Of a stretch of 64,000 nucleotides of DNA, positions 32,078-43,049 are shown in pieces. Location of the stretch: NCBI GenBank assembly GCA_016110215.1, contig JADWQD010000011.1, positions 1,488,001 to 1,552,000 of the forward strand, given 5' to 3'. The notes beneath the pieces are model-generated. The model was not told the DNA's origin. It ran no database searches and was given only the letters and a program-made list of their open reading frames with translations. This stretch comes from Capronia americana (lineage: Eukaryota; Ascomycota; Eurotiomycetes; Chaetothyriales; Herpotrichiellaceae). The position numbers and the translations under genes were made by a program. The first letter of the stretch is position 1; every line of letters begins with the position of its first letter.

Positions 32078-34205
32078 ATGGCGTCCGGTAACGTCCAGCG
32101 TCGACCGCGCAGAACAACCACCTCTGCACTGCAGTGGACCACTCTCTTCTACCTCCTCCTCATCTTTGTCTGTCCCTTAGCTCTGATCGGTAGAGCAAAT
32201 GCTGAGGATCAAACCCCTCTAAACAACTCGGATACGAACTATGGCACCGTCATCGGTATCGATCTGGGCACCACATACTCCTGCGTCGGTGTGATGCAGA
32301 ATGGCAAGGTCGAGATCATTGTCAACGACCAAGGAAACCGGATAACCCCTTCATACGTGGCCTTTACAGACGAAGAGCGCTTAGTAGGAGACGCAGCAAA
32401 AAACCAATATGCTTCGAATCCCACGAGAACCATCTTTGACATCAAGTGAGCATATCCTCCTCCTCGACTTTTGTCTCGTGTGCACTGTTGCTAACATGTG
32501 ATGTCTTAGACGCTTGATCGGTCGGAAATATGACGACAAGGACGTCCAACGAGACATCAAACACTTCCCCTTCAAGGTTGTCAACAAGGAGGGCAAGCCT
32601 GTGGTCAATGTCGAGGTCAATGGCCAACCGAAGACCTTCAGCCCTGAAGAGGTTTCGGCAATGGTTCTGGGCAAGATGAAGGAAGTCGCAGAGGCATACC
32701 TGGGAAAGAAGGTCACGCACGCTGTCGTCACAGTCCCGGCATACTTCAACGATGCCCAGAGACAGGCCACCAAAGACGCCGGCACAATTGCCGGTCTGAA
32801 TGTTCTCCGTGTTGTCAACGAACCCACGGCCGCAGCTCTTGCCTATGGTCTCGACAAGAAGGGCAAGGAGAGCCAGATCATCGTCTATGATCTTGGTGGC
32901 GGTACCTTCGATGTGTCACTTCTCTCGATCGAAGATGGCGTCTTCGAAGTCTTGGCCACTGCCGGTGATACCCATCTTGGTGGCGAGGATTTCGATCAGC
33001 GAGTCATTGAGTACTTTGTCAAGAAATACAATAAGGAAAACGACGTCGACATTCGCAAGGACCTCAAGACCATGGGGAAGCTCAAGCGTGAAGTTGAGCG
33101 AGCCAAGCGAACCCTCTCGTCCCAAATGTCCACGCGCATCGAAATCGAGGCCTTCCACGGCGGCAAGGACTTCTCCGAAACGTTGACCCGAGCCAAGTTC
33201 GAAGAGCTCAACATGGACCTGTTCAAGAAGACCCTCAAACCTGTGGAACAGGTGCTCAAGGACGCCAAAGTCAAGAAGGCCGAGATTGATGACATCGTCC
33301 TCATCGGAGGCTCGACACGTATCCCGAAGGTTCAGTCCATGATTGAGGAGTACTTTGGTGGCAAGAAAGCAAGCAAGGGCATCAACCCTGATGAGGCTGT
33401 GGCGTTCGGCGCCGCTGTTCAAGCCGGTATCCTCACCGGTGAAGCCAACACGGAGGAGCTTATTCTCATGGATGTCAACCCTCTCACCCTTGGAATCGAA
33501 ACCACCGGTGGTGTCATGACCAAGCTCATTCCTCGCAACACGCTTGTCCCGACCAAGAAGGCTCAGATCTTCTCCACGGCTGCGGACAACCAGCCGGTTG
33601 TCTTGATTCAGGTGTTCGAAGGCGAACGAGCCATGACCAAGGACAACAACTTGTTGGGCAAGTTTGAGCTGACCGGCATTCCCCCTGCGCCTCGCGGCGT
33701 TCCTCAGATCGAAGTGTCTTTCGAACTCGACGCAAACGGCATTCTCAAGGTCACGGCCGGCGACAAGGGCACTGGCAAGGCAGAGTCCATCACGATCACC
33801 AATGACAAAGGACGCCTGACACAGGACGAGATTGATCGAATGGTCGCTGAAGCGGAAGAGTTTGCCGAGGCCGACAAAGCCTTCAAGGAGAAGATTGATG
33901 CTCGCAACAAGTTGGAGAACTATGCCTCTTCACTGAAGAACCAGGTCAACGATGAAGAAGGTCTTGGTGGCAAGATTGACGACGAGGACAAGGAGACCCT
34001 TCTCGACGCTGTCAAGGAAGCTCAGGATTGGCTCTCCGAGAATGCCGATTCAGCCGACAAGGACGACTTTGACGAGCAATTCGAGAAGCTTTCGCAAGTC
34101 GCATACCCGATCTCAAGCAAGCTGTACAGTGGAGGTGGTGGCGCCGGCGGTATGCCAGATTATGGAGATGACGATGACGACACTTACGGACACGATGAAC
34201 TGTGA
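32078..34205 (+). CDS. KAR2: ER Hsp70 chaperone BiP/Kar2
   Basis: Exons are 32078-32445 and 32510-34205, with a 64-bp intron (GTGAGC..CTTAG, branch GCTAACA), giving 687 residues. A hydrophobic signal peptide ends near RANA at about residue 43. The ATPase domain has GIDLGTTYSCVGV, the IVYDLGGGTFDVSLL phosphate-2 region and VLIGGSTRIPKVQ. The substrate-binding domain and alpha-helical lid follow, and the protein ends in the ER retrieval signal HDEL after an acidic DDDDD stretch. It drives protein import into the ER, folding of secreted proteins and unfolded-protein-response sensing. Identification is firm. Confidence 0.97.
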
Positions 34206-34545
34206 GGGGCTCGTCGGGTTTGGGAATGGGCATGACATTTTTGTACCAGCGTTATGAATTGACTGCAAGCATCTAGACGTGCTCGACAGGAAGGAACAGG
34301 TCGGGTATGGCACCACGGCGTTGGCTTCTCGTTACTTGTGTCTTGTACCACGAAAGCGAGGGTGGAGGCAATCAAGATGAAAATGAAAAATGCGATCGAC
34401 CTTGAACTTGAACTTGAACAACCCGGAGTCTCATCTTCCGTATTCGAGTCATGCCGTACCGTCATGCCTACTGTGTACTCAGCTTCTCGTCCTCTCACTT
34501 ACACAGTATACAGCCATTATGACCTTGGCTGTACCTCGTACCGAC
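34206..34545. other. Intergenic between convergent genes
   Basis: This stretch holds the 3' region of BiP and of the small NIF3-domain gene. A CTTGAACTTGAACTTGAAC repeat occurs at about 34401-34419. No gene is seen. Confidence 0.5.
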
Positions 34546-35010
34546 TCAAAAATCCTCACACCTGACAACAAATAACCCGACAACCTCATAGGGATGCACG
34601 CGCCTCAACTCGGCCACCGCCCTCCGCACGGTCTCGGTCCCCAGCACCACCATCTCGACCCTATCCTCCTCGACGACCTCGATCTGGCCCCTGGTCCCGA
34701 TATGCGGGTTCGCGTGGGCGGCCGGCCGGAACTGCCCTGTGCCCCGCGAGATGAAGGCGCTGTCGACGTATTTCGGGGGCGAAGTCACGTCTGGGTCTGA
34801 GTTCGAGTTCGAGTTAGGGTTGGGCCACACGCCTGCGCCGATGGCGTGGAGGGCTTGGAGGCACGATTGGGTCGCGTTGGGGGGTGTGAAGAAGGTCAGT
34901 TTGTAGATTGTTCGATCTGTTTGATCTGGCGTGTTTGGGTGGGCGGGGTGAGTATTGGCATTGGTATTGGTATTGGGATCGGTATTGCCGGTTCTTGGGC
35001 CCTGAGACAT
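34546..35010 (-). CDS. Stand-alone NIF3-insert (PII/CutA-like) domain protein
   Basis: The product has 154 residues in one exon. After an Asn/Thr/Pro-rich N-terminus that reflects a simple DNA repeat, residues from about 36 read YKLTFFTPPNATQSCLQALH and continue with an AGVW turn, SRGTGQFRPAAHANPHIGTR and VHPYEVVGLFVV. This order of blocks (beta strand, GTGxFRP, ANPxIG, HPYE) matches the PII/CutA-like domain inserted in NIF3/YqfO proteins. Here it occurs alone, without the metal-binding halves of NIF3. Such stand-alone fungal proteins are known to me only as hypotheticals; a trimeric small-molecule-binding role is a structural inference. GC-rich low-complexity DNA raises the chance of indel variation in the N-terminus. 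Confidence 0.7.
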   Translation of the reverse strand: MSQGPRTGNTDPNTNTNANTHPAHPNTPDQTDRTIYKLTFFTPPNATQSCLQALHAIGAGVWPNPNSNSNSDPDVTSPPKYVDSAFISRGTGQFRPAAHANPHIGTRGQIEVVEEDRVEMVVLGTETVRRAVAELRRVHPYEVVGLFVVRCEDF

Positions 35011-35320
35011 GGTGGGCCGGTTCTGCCTACTATAGATATATATGGTACAGACGGAGTGGGTGGGTACGATGTAGATTGACGGTGTAAGAGTGAGGACGGG
35101 GATGGGTATGCGTACATAGAATTATCTACCTTAGCTGAGCGTTCATGCTTGGTGTTCTAAGTTGGAGATTACGGTAACAGTTCATAACAATGTACCTCGT
35201 GCTCGTGCTCGCACCTGGAGTCCAATAGTCTCTGTGATATCTGTCAAGCTATCCTCCTCCAAAACACATAAAACACATCCATCCAGCATCCCAATGCCTC
35301 CCTCGTCGTTTTTTAAAACC
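35011..35320. other. Intergenic
   Basis: Short promoter region of the small NIF3-domain gene and 3' region of the flavoprotein gene. Nothing else is seen. Confidence 0.5.
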
Positions 35321-37192
35321 TCAGTAATCGAAGTTCTCGAAGTTAATCACCACCCCCGGCAGCCAATCTTGGACTTCCTTCCTCATCGCCGGCGCTGTAC
35401 ACAGATACCAGTTATCAACCGCAGATTCCCAGCGGGTCAAGTCGTCTTTGGTGACCCTTCTCCTCTCGATCCTGACCCCTGTATCGATCAGCCGTTGAAG
35501 TTTTGCTTTTTCCCCAGCGACAAGCAAGGACTCGTCCCCAGTTAGGAAAATTGTTGTGTCGGAGTCCTTGAGCTTGGGATACTGCGTGAGGATATCGAGA
35601 GGGAGCCCGACATCACGGATGCCGACGGCCCAGGCCAGCTTGAAGTTTTCAAGATCGATACTCTCCATCTGGCCCAGCAGCGGTGTGATTCCGATGCCGG
35701 CTGCAATGAACGCGTTCCGCTTGTTCGGCTCGAAGATGAACTCTCCACCGAAGCCTCGAATGCCAATCTCGCACATCCCTTCTCTTTGCCCTTCAAGCCA
35801 GCCCGTCACGTGGCCGACTTTCCGCACCGTGACTTCGAATTCTTCACCGTGCAGACCCAAGCTCTGCGGGATGGAAGAGACGGTAAACGTGCGGATGAAG
35901 TCGTCATTTAGGCTGGTGGGATCATCGTCGCGCATGTGCGAGTACCCCATGTCTAGTTCCGCAGAGAGGTCCATGGCCACGTATTGGCCTGGTTTCCAGG
36001 GGCCGAAAACGGCGGGGTCCGTGAGCGCGAAGCGATACCTTGTGACGGTAGGGGTGAGTTTTGTCTTCTTGAGCAGTTTCGCAGTGGTGGGGACGCTGTC
36101 GCCGGGCGTCTTGCCGAGCCCGTCTGTCTTTTCAGTTGTGAGGTATCGGATGCGTGGATTATACGGTGAGCGACCCTGTGAGGCGTCGTTCGTCAAGCGG
36201 CCTCGGAAGGGGAGACCGTTCTCGACAAGCCTGGCTCCTGTGATCTTCAGGCTCACGGCGAGGTTGGATTTGGCAATGACTTTGCTTGCGGCGGCCCCGA
36301 CCAGCGTTTCAGTGTCGCCTGTCACGTATAGCACGTCGCCGGTTTCGAAGTCCGGGATAACCAGGCCTGCGTGCGGAGTGGCTTCTAGGTTGCCGAGGGT
36401 CTGGTACAGATTGTTGCCGCTATATTCGGGCCACACGATCGTGCTGGCGTCGTCGGCGTTTTCTGGTTGCATGACACGGATGAAGCCTGGGGGCCCGCCC
36501 CGGTGATTACAGTCCATGTCCTCGTGTTTGTGGGCCGAGGCGACGAAGAACAAGTCTGCGTTATGAACCAGGTCGATAGCCTTTTGCGAGAGATGTGTCG
36601 AGGACGATACCAGTCGTGGCTCTGGGGTGTGCGCGACGATGTGCTTCTTGTTGAGGTATTTCGGACAGTTGCCAAGGCTTTGATCGATTTTGACAACCAG
36701 CTGAAGTTCGCCTGATTTGCCGACCTTGACGCCGTCGTGAAGTTCGGGTTTGGCGTCGGAGGGCTCGTTGGCAGTCAAAGCACCGGCGATGACCTGCCCT
36801 GCGAGTTTGACTCGAGAGCGCTCCTCGAGATGGATGCTCAAACCGGACATCAGCCTCCCTTTACCTTCGGCTCGGAAGACTTCCCCGTCGTCTTTGCCTT
36901 GGTAGATTGCCTGCACAACTGGGTCGAAGCTTGCATCAACCGTGGTGCGCACCCCCATGACACTCTGCGCCACCGGTTGAGCGATGGGCAATCGATCCGA
37001 ACCCCAAACCGTACACCATGGTCGGTCGTCGTCGTCAAGGGTCCCGATCGCCATCATCGGGTATCGCTGGATCCAGTTCCCATACCGCGGCGCGAGAAAC
37101 GGCGTGGTCGGGTTGTCGTATTCGCCCACGCGAGTTCGTTTGTGGATTGCAACTTCGCCTTCATGCCAGGGCGCAGCTTGGAAGAATGCCAT
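35321..37192 (-). CDS. PNPOx-like domain fused to FAD/NAD(P)H reductase
   Basis: From the ATG at 37192 (MAFFQAAPWHEGE) the single exon encodes 623 residues; further in-frame ATGs exist up to 37270. The N-terminal half is a split-barrel flavin-binding domain of the pyridoxamine-phosphate-oxidase type (MAIGTLDDDDRPWCTVWG, later HKHEDMDCNHRGGPPGFIR). The C-terminal half is a ferredoxin-reductase-like module: FGPWKPGQYVAMDL, the FAD site RTFTVSS, the nucleotide site AAGIGITPLLGQM, and WYLCTAPAM near the end. No 2Fe-2S domain is present. Such bacterial-like fusions are thought to pass electrons from NAD(P)H to a bound flavin; the physiological acceptor is unknown. The gene is the left member of a possible catabolic neighbourhood with a regulator, an amidase and an MFS carrier. 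Confidence 0.82.
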   Translation of the reverse strand: MAFFQAAPWHEGEVAIHKRTRVGEYDNPTTPFLAPRYGNWIQRYPMMAIGTLDDDDRPWCTVWGSDRLPIAQPVAQSVMGVRTTVDASFDPVVQAIYQGKDDGEVFRAEGKGRLMSGLSIHLEERSRVKLAGQVIAGALTANEPSDAKPELHDGVKVGKSGELQLVVKIDQSLGNCPKYLNKKHIVAHTPEPRLVSSSTHLSQKAIDLVHNADLFFVASAHKHEDMDCNHRGGPPGFIRVMQPENADDASTIVWPEYSGNNLYQTLGNLEATPHAGLVIPDFETGDVLYVTGDTETLVGAAASKVIAKSNLAVSLKITGARLVENGLPFRGRLTNDASQGRSPYNPRIRYLTTEKTDGLGKTPGDSVPTTAKLLKKTKLTPTVTRYRFALTDPAVFGPWKPGQYVAMDLSAELDMGYSHMRDDDPTSLNDDFIRTFTVSSIPQSLGLHGEEFEVTVRKVGHVTGWLEGQREGMCEIGIRGFGGEFIFEPNKRNAFIAAGIGITPLLGQMESIDLENFKLAWAVGIRDVGLPLDILTQYPKLKDSDTTIFLTGDESLLVAGEKAKLQRLIDTGVRIERRRVTKDDLTRWESAVDNWYLCTAPAMRKEVQDWLPGVVINFENFDY

Positions 37193-38014
37193 TTTCCTTT
37201 TTCTGCTGACCATCAGTAACCTTGGCTTTGGTATTGAGAGAATGTTGACATGGCAGTGACTGGGAGGCATTACCAAAGACGATCCTTATATTCCCGCTTG
37301 ACGGAAGGTATAACTATCCGGTTCGAGCCCGAATTTCCAATGTGTCAGCGCGATCTCTCTTCCAGCACAGGCAGACCGTGATGAAAGAAGAGGCCAGAAG
37401 AGGTCAACCGGCATCCCAATCAAGCCGGACAGAGCGACATCTTAACGCTTCCATTGCCATCCAGCAAATGGCACAGCGCCCAGAGCGACTCAGACTCTGG
37501 GACGGAGGATGTGCTGGAGCACTAAAGCAGAACCTGTCAGCACGCATTCGAGGCCCCGCCGCTTGAGGCTGGGCGTGAAAGCAGCGAGAGGAAGTCAGCA
37601 CGGCCATTGGTTCAAGCACTTTGCGCGGGTTTGTCAGCGAGACATTACGAGTCGAGCCGCGAATGAGCGACGAGCTTGTGGGTGGTGGATCTCCGAGGGA
37701 TGAAACGAGCGGACCGCCTTCCAGATGACCGCCAGTGTGGGAGTAAAAGCGGCACCGGCATGACGTCTGAGATGATGGGCACCAGTACGAGGTACGGCGG
37801 AGTAAGTGTGAGCTCGAAATGCACGTACGGCGGAGTGCGGGCGTGTTTTCTGCACGCCAACGCGATGCGCGTCAAGCGAGTTGAAAGTGAGTTGAAAGTC
37901 AGTTTGAAGTCACCTTAATTACAATTCAGATCCAAGCACACCAAGATAGCACAAACACGCACAGGAACTACGCGGTAAATGTCAGATTGCAAGCACTCAA
38001 CCATAATGACATTA
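37193..38014. other. Intergenic
   Basis: The stretch contains the promoter of the flavoprotein gene and the 3' region of the regulator gene. Open frames on both strands are shadows. A GGTTCGAGCCC sequence at about 37320-37330 resembles a tRNA B box, but no tRNA can be folded around it. Confidence 0.4.
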
Positions 38015-39682
38015 CTACGGATCTAGCTCCTGGACAGAAACACCCCTTAAACGCCACACATACTCCAGCTCCTCTAGCAAGAGCAATTCTTCGCCTGAGC
38101 AAATGGTCTGATGTCGTTGTTTCAGGTCGCGCCGGACAAGAGCAACGTCCTCCGGCTTATCGACTGCGTATCCAAGGATGACAGTTGGCCAGGAACCAAG
38201 GTAACACCTCGACCAGTCTTCATTGGCTTGTGCGCACCGCAGTATCGCCAGTCCTCTGCGGACTTGCCACGTATCACCCGTGGGCGGCAGCGGAGACTCC
38301 ATGTCGGACACTTCGTGCGACCGCGTCACCCAATCGAGGAGAAGCGATCCGGCGAGGATATGAAGACTCGTGGAATGTTGATGGAAGAGTCGAGCTCGCT
38401 CGGATGCTGTCTTCGTGGACCATCTCCCTTCTTCTTTCAAGCAATGCCCCTCGTCAAGGATTGTGCTCTCCCAGTGCTGCATCTGCACTCTGAGTCTCTC
38501 CAAACCCGCAGCTGGCTTTGCAGGACTTTTGCAAAGCTGCACGACTTCGATGATCAGCTTCTGCAGTGACAGAGGAAACCCAATCACCGGACTGTTATCA
38601 GCGGGTGACGCGTCTGGAAATGTTAGAGACTGCAACGTCTCTAGCGCTTTCGCACAGAACTCGAAATCAAGCTGGAACTCAATTGCGAATGGACGGTTGG
38701 CGGTTTGGCGGAACATCTGGTAAAGAATACTCTCCCATATTATTCGATGGATTGGGCGTGGCATTGGCGGCCGACGCGAATGAGCATTTCGGAGCTTCAT
38801 CAGCTGAGTGGCTCCCGCCACATGCTTGCTGACATCCTTATTGGTATCGATATTGAAGACCTGTCTCCCAGCGACGGTCAGTCAGCCGAAACGCCAACTA
38901 AGTCACCATAGAGCATCGGGCGGACAGGGGGCCTTACTCCGTGAATGTACAGGAGAATGATGGCTTGCAGCAGCGCATCATTGAAATCATCACGGCTCCA
39001 GTCGATCCTTGTCAGAGTACGATTAATGCCAGATACAGCACGCGCATAGTACCGGATACCAGCTTCATTCATTTGAGAATTTCCCGAGCGGAGATGCATA
39101 TGTGATGCACCACAAGCTAGGACGGCGTTTCTCAGGCCGTCGAACCCAAGAAGCATCTCAACTATTTCCGGCACAAGCTCCGACTGAAATCCTGGGTGGC
39201 TGGTGGAAAGAAGCAACAAGGGCAAAAATCCGTTGACGAAGTGTCGAAAGCAGTCAACCTCGAGATCGGATTGGAAGGTTGTCGAGTTAAAAAGGTCTGA
39301 TCTGAAACCAATTTCCCGGCACACAAAAGATGATAACTGGTTGGTACCCGTGCCTGATGCGACGACATCTGCCTCCTGGACGATGGTATCTGTGCTTTCC
39401 ACAGACCTTGCAGGTGACGGCGACTTGGATGTCCTCGAGACGCGGCGATGGCGCCGATCGAGCAGCTCGTCTGGCGTGGGCCATACACAAGCCCGGCTCG
39501 ATTTGGTGCATCTGTCACAGGGAGATGGCCTCCCAGCGTTGTCGCATTTCTTTCTTCTCTTGCGACCTGGAAAAGGAGCGAGGTCAGCGTCAGATAACAC
39601 CCGCGCAGTCAGGGCTAGACTTGCAGGTCAAACAACCGGTCTTGGTTCGGAGTGTGGCACTTGATGGCGCGCGAAGTGCCAT
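38015..39682 (-). CDS. Zn2Cys6 transcription factor
   Basis: Exons 39682-39625, 39566-38938 and 38860-38015 give 510 residues. Intron 2 (77 bp, GTAAGG..GACAG) is ordinary. Intron 1 (58 bp, 39624-39567) must use a GC donor (T|GCAAGT) and CCAG acceptor. Only this choice keeps the frame and yields a canonical cluster with Cys17, 20, 27, 36, 39 and 46 (C-x2-C-x6-C-x8-C-x2-C-x6-C). The GT two bases further right leaves the frame off by one. A Ser/Pro/Arg linker and a typical helical fungal regulatory domain follow (VSGINRTLTRIDWSRDDFND, LLYIHG, VAGATQLMKLRNA). It may regulate the neighbouring amidase, MFS and flavoprotein genes; that is positional inference. Confidence 0.78.
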
Positions 39683-40262
39683 TGACCTCAGCTCCGCTCG
39701 TGCGTGTTCGATGTGATGGAACGAGGCAGCACACATGGGGAAAGAGGTCAGTCCACGTGGAGGTGGCTAGATCGCTTTGTGGAATGCCTTATCAATCATG
39801 TGGCTTTGACTTCGGCCTAAGGTCGGCTAGGGGGGAGTGAGTGCACGATTGGACCCCCCCCGCACCGACGGTACTTGATCCGACCGGGTCAAGCTACTGG
39901 GTTTCGCTGGGTCCATGGACTCAGTATATCTCGTCCGGCGGCGGAACTCGTTGCGAAACCGCGGAAGGATCCAACAGAGAGACCAAGCTTCTTATGCCCT
40001 TGGCCCTTACTAGCGTAATCTGACGCACCCGAAGGCATCATCGACTGCTGTTGTTCTTAGGTCCTTGTTATCATTCTTTCCTCAAAGTGGTGTGCCCGGC
40101 TTATTTGGCGAGGCCAGAGGGTAATTTGGTGTTTGACAACTGACAGCCATATCTGAAACGCAATGAAGGAGCCGTTCCCTACCACAAAAATCACACTTCT
40201 TTACAAGACGACCTGGCCCCTCGGCGTTACATATAACACAGGATCTGCAGCGGCAAGACACC
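39683..40262. other. Intergenic
   Basis: Promoter of the Zn2Cys6 gene and 3' region of the amidase gene, both minus strand. A run of C (about 39856-39863) is present. No paired CGG motif that would be a clear Zn2Cys6 site is claimed. Confidence 0.4.
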
Positions 40263-42131
40263 CTAACCCAGGGCCTTTGATATCATTTCCACCACGGCCA
40301 TCAACTCCTCATCCTGCTCAGACCTTGCGATAACTTGAATATGACAGGGCGCGCCGTCAACAGCTTCCGGGTCATCTACCACTCGTTAGCTCTGTGAACT
40401 CCGACATACGCCGCCAAAACACTCACAGTCTGGGATTCTCGGATCAGGGAGGTCGATATTCTTATCAGCCTTGAGATAAGGGATGATACAGGCAGGGTAC
40501 TACTCGCGACTGTCAGCTTTGTCCAGATGATCATTCCACGTTTCAGTCCTCAGTTACTCACCGAGAGGAGATTCCACATCACCCTATTGCTTGTCAGACC
40601 TCGTTTCAGATTTGCAGACGCGGGCTACTTACGTGTAAGGGGGCATCCGGAATGTGTCGTGCGGCACAGCAGTCTTGTGAGATCCCGGTGCCACGATCAC
40701 GTCCAGTTTATTCTCGACGAAGATCTTCAGCCAGTCTTTTCGGAACTTGAGGCGTTCCTCGTTCATGTCGAAGAGCTCGCCTAAGCTCTTGTCCTTGCGT
40801 CCTTCTGGGGGAGGGGTATACATGTCTTTGACAGAAGTCACCCACGGTTCTCCTGAGGCCTCAATATGTTTAAACCCCGTGGTCGCATTGTCAATATCGA
40901 AAAACCTCCAAGATAAGTCAGTGGCTTCTGCAAAGGAGGGGAACTTTTCAAGCATAATGATAGTATGCCCGGCCTGCTTGAGCTTGTCTGTTGCTGTCTT
41001 CAGCGCCCGCAAGATGGTGGGTTGCACAGGCCAGGTTGGGCATTCCAAGATGACGCCGATGGTCAGGCTCGTCTTTTCTTCCACGGGATGCCACGGCATG
41101 GCAAGCGCTGAATAGTCATAGTTCCATGGCTTGGACTTGATGACGGTTTCCAGGAACAGCCGCAGATCTCGAGGAGTATGTGCGAGGGGCCCCGCGGTTG
41201 GGATAATGCCTGTCCAGCCATCCAGCACAGGATTGGTTTGGCCTCCAAATGGAACACGATCGACCGACGGCTTGAAGCCGAACGTGCCACAGCAGAAGGC
41301 GGGAATACGGATGGATCCTCCAATGTCGGTCCCGACACCGAGAATCGAGCCTCGCATGGCGACGAGGGCGCCTTCTCCGCCACTACTTCCGCCGGCGGTG
41401 AGTTTGAGCTTGTTGGGGTTCAAGACCCGACCAAAGACATTATTCTCCGAGTCCGCTGTCATCAATGTTTGCGGGATGTTGGTTTTCACGTACAACACCG
41501 CGCCATTATCGAGGAGAATGTCAACCAAGGGCGAGTTGAAATCCGCTGCAGGGCGACTGATGAATGAGACATAGCCGATGGTCGAGTACTCGCCCTTGAG
41601 GTTGAAGGAGTCCTATGGGGTTGTCTGTCAATCCCCGGCATGCTTATTTTCGCGCACCTCGCCGGCTTACCTTGAGTGAGATAGGCATTCCGTGTAACGG
41701 TCCCATCGGTTTTCCTTCTTTCTCGAGGTACTCATCGAGATATTTGGCTCTCTCCAGGGCTTTGTCGAAGAACATCTCTGTCAGACAATTCGTCTGTACC
41801 AATCAGCCACAACCAGTCAGTTTATAGGGGTCTAACGAACCACTTGATGGGCGATAGCGGCTCTTTTGCAGAATGCGAGGGTCACTTCGTAAGAGGACAG
41901 CTCTTTCGCGGCCATCTTGGCGATCAAGTCGGTGGCATCGTGGTTCCCGGTGATAGCAATCTCCTTTTCTGTGAGAAGGCCGCACTTCGCTGGGACGTCG
42001 AGAACACTGATATCTGAAGTAGGGCTCACAGTCTCCAGAATACTGGACGGAAGACGCCATTCTTGCGGCAGCGCCTTGGCTACCTGGGCACGTTTGGCCG
42101 CGACGAGGGCTCTCCAATCTTCTCGGACCAT
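40263..42131 (-). CDS. Amidase signature family enzyme, six exons
   Basis: Exons are 42131-41841, 41793-41671, 41612-40633, 40583-40562, 40499-40427 and 40375-40263, giving 533 residues. All introns (47-62 bp) are GT..AG and every phase agrees; exon 4 is only 22 bp. The Ser-cisSer-Lys centre is visible: the lysine in HGMPISLKDSFN, the GGSSGGEGAL loop, and the nucleophile region GVGTDIGGSIRIPA. The protein resembles fungal acetamidase or general amidases that hydrolyse amides to acid and ammonia. No signal peptide is visible, so it is probably cytosolic. A divergently transcribed MFS carrier 918 bp away suggests joint uptake and hydrolysis of an amide, or detoxification. Substrate is unknown. 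Confidence 0.88.
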
Positions 42132-43049
42132 CTTGACGGCGACTCGAGATTACGATAGACTACTGGAGAGAGATTGGACAGTGGTTGCGGGCAGGAGAAG
42201 TTAAGCTATATGTACGTGCACTCTCTGTCCTCACCATTGCAGGGTCCCGAAGCGGGGACGCGCAGAGCGAACCACGGCGTGGAATCCAAAGGCAGGCGAT
42301 TTGAGGCAGGTGAGACCCTCGCTTGTATACTGGTCAAGGCCCATCTAGGCTCGATCAAACAGGATGAGGATACTTGGCCTCGCTCGAGATATCTCTGGGG
42401 TCGACTGCAACTGTCAATCACACGGAATTGCGCGATCTTAAGTTCCAGCTAGCGTCCCGAAACGGCGAAGGGGGCGTCGACGAACTCCAAGCGGTGCAGC
42501 CAATCGTACAGGATAGCGCACCTCGAGGTGGAGTGCGGGATATCGCCGGCCAGGCCCCAGATTCATGCCGTGCTCCCGACTCTGGACGACTGCATAGATC
42601 CGCATGGTTATCTCAAGAGAGCCCTGCATGATTTCGCGGCCGTCGTGACGTTTCACCGGGTCAACCATGTGGTACGCGCCTGTCACCGGTGAGTCGACGT
42701 GCGGAGATCCCACAGACCCTTATCTCTTCGCGGAAAGCTTCATTCCAGTAGGCTTTACCGTTTGCTGCACGTCGACAACCGAGCTGCTAGAGCTATCTCG
42801 AAAGTGATAGTTCGGCCTTATCGAGGATGTCGACGGCGCTCTCCTTCCATCTCGAGGTTGCCACATACCCCCCCGGTCAGCTGTCGCGGACTTTTGCGGC
42901 ATCAGGAACACAGACATATATGTCAGTGTCGCCCTCCGCGTGTCGATCGCATAAAGATGTTCCGGTAGCCACCTTTCCCCCCTTCTGGACTCCTTGTCTT
43001 CCCTCAGTTCAGTCCACTACGTCTTGGAATACCAACAGCGTCAATCAAG
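42132..43049. promoter_or_regulatory. Shared promoter region of amidase and MFS genes
   Basis: This is the 918-bp divergent intergenic region. A plus-strand frame at 42454-42691 is open for 78 codons and ends VVTFHRVNHVVRACHR just before a GTGAGT-like donor; it could be a leftover exon, but I find no partner. No operator is identified. Confidence 0.35.

Noticed and set aside
37300..37345. Possible tRNA B box (GGTTCGAGCCC)
   Set aside because: No matching A box, acceptor stem or anticodon arm can be formed around it.
39622..39623. GT donor GTCTAG for intron 1 of the Zn2Cys6 gene
   Set aside because: Leaves the frame off by one and spoils the spacing of the zinc-binding cysteines; the GC donor two bases to the left fits both.
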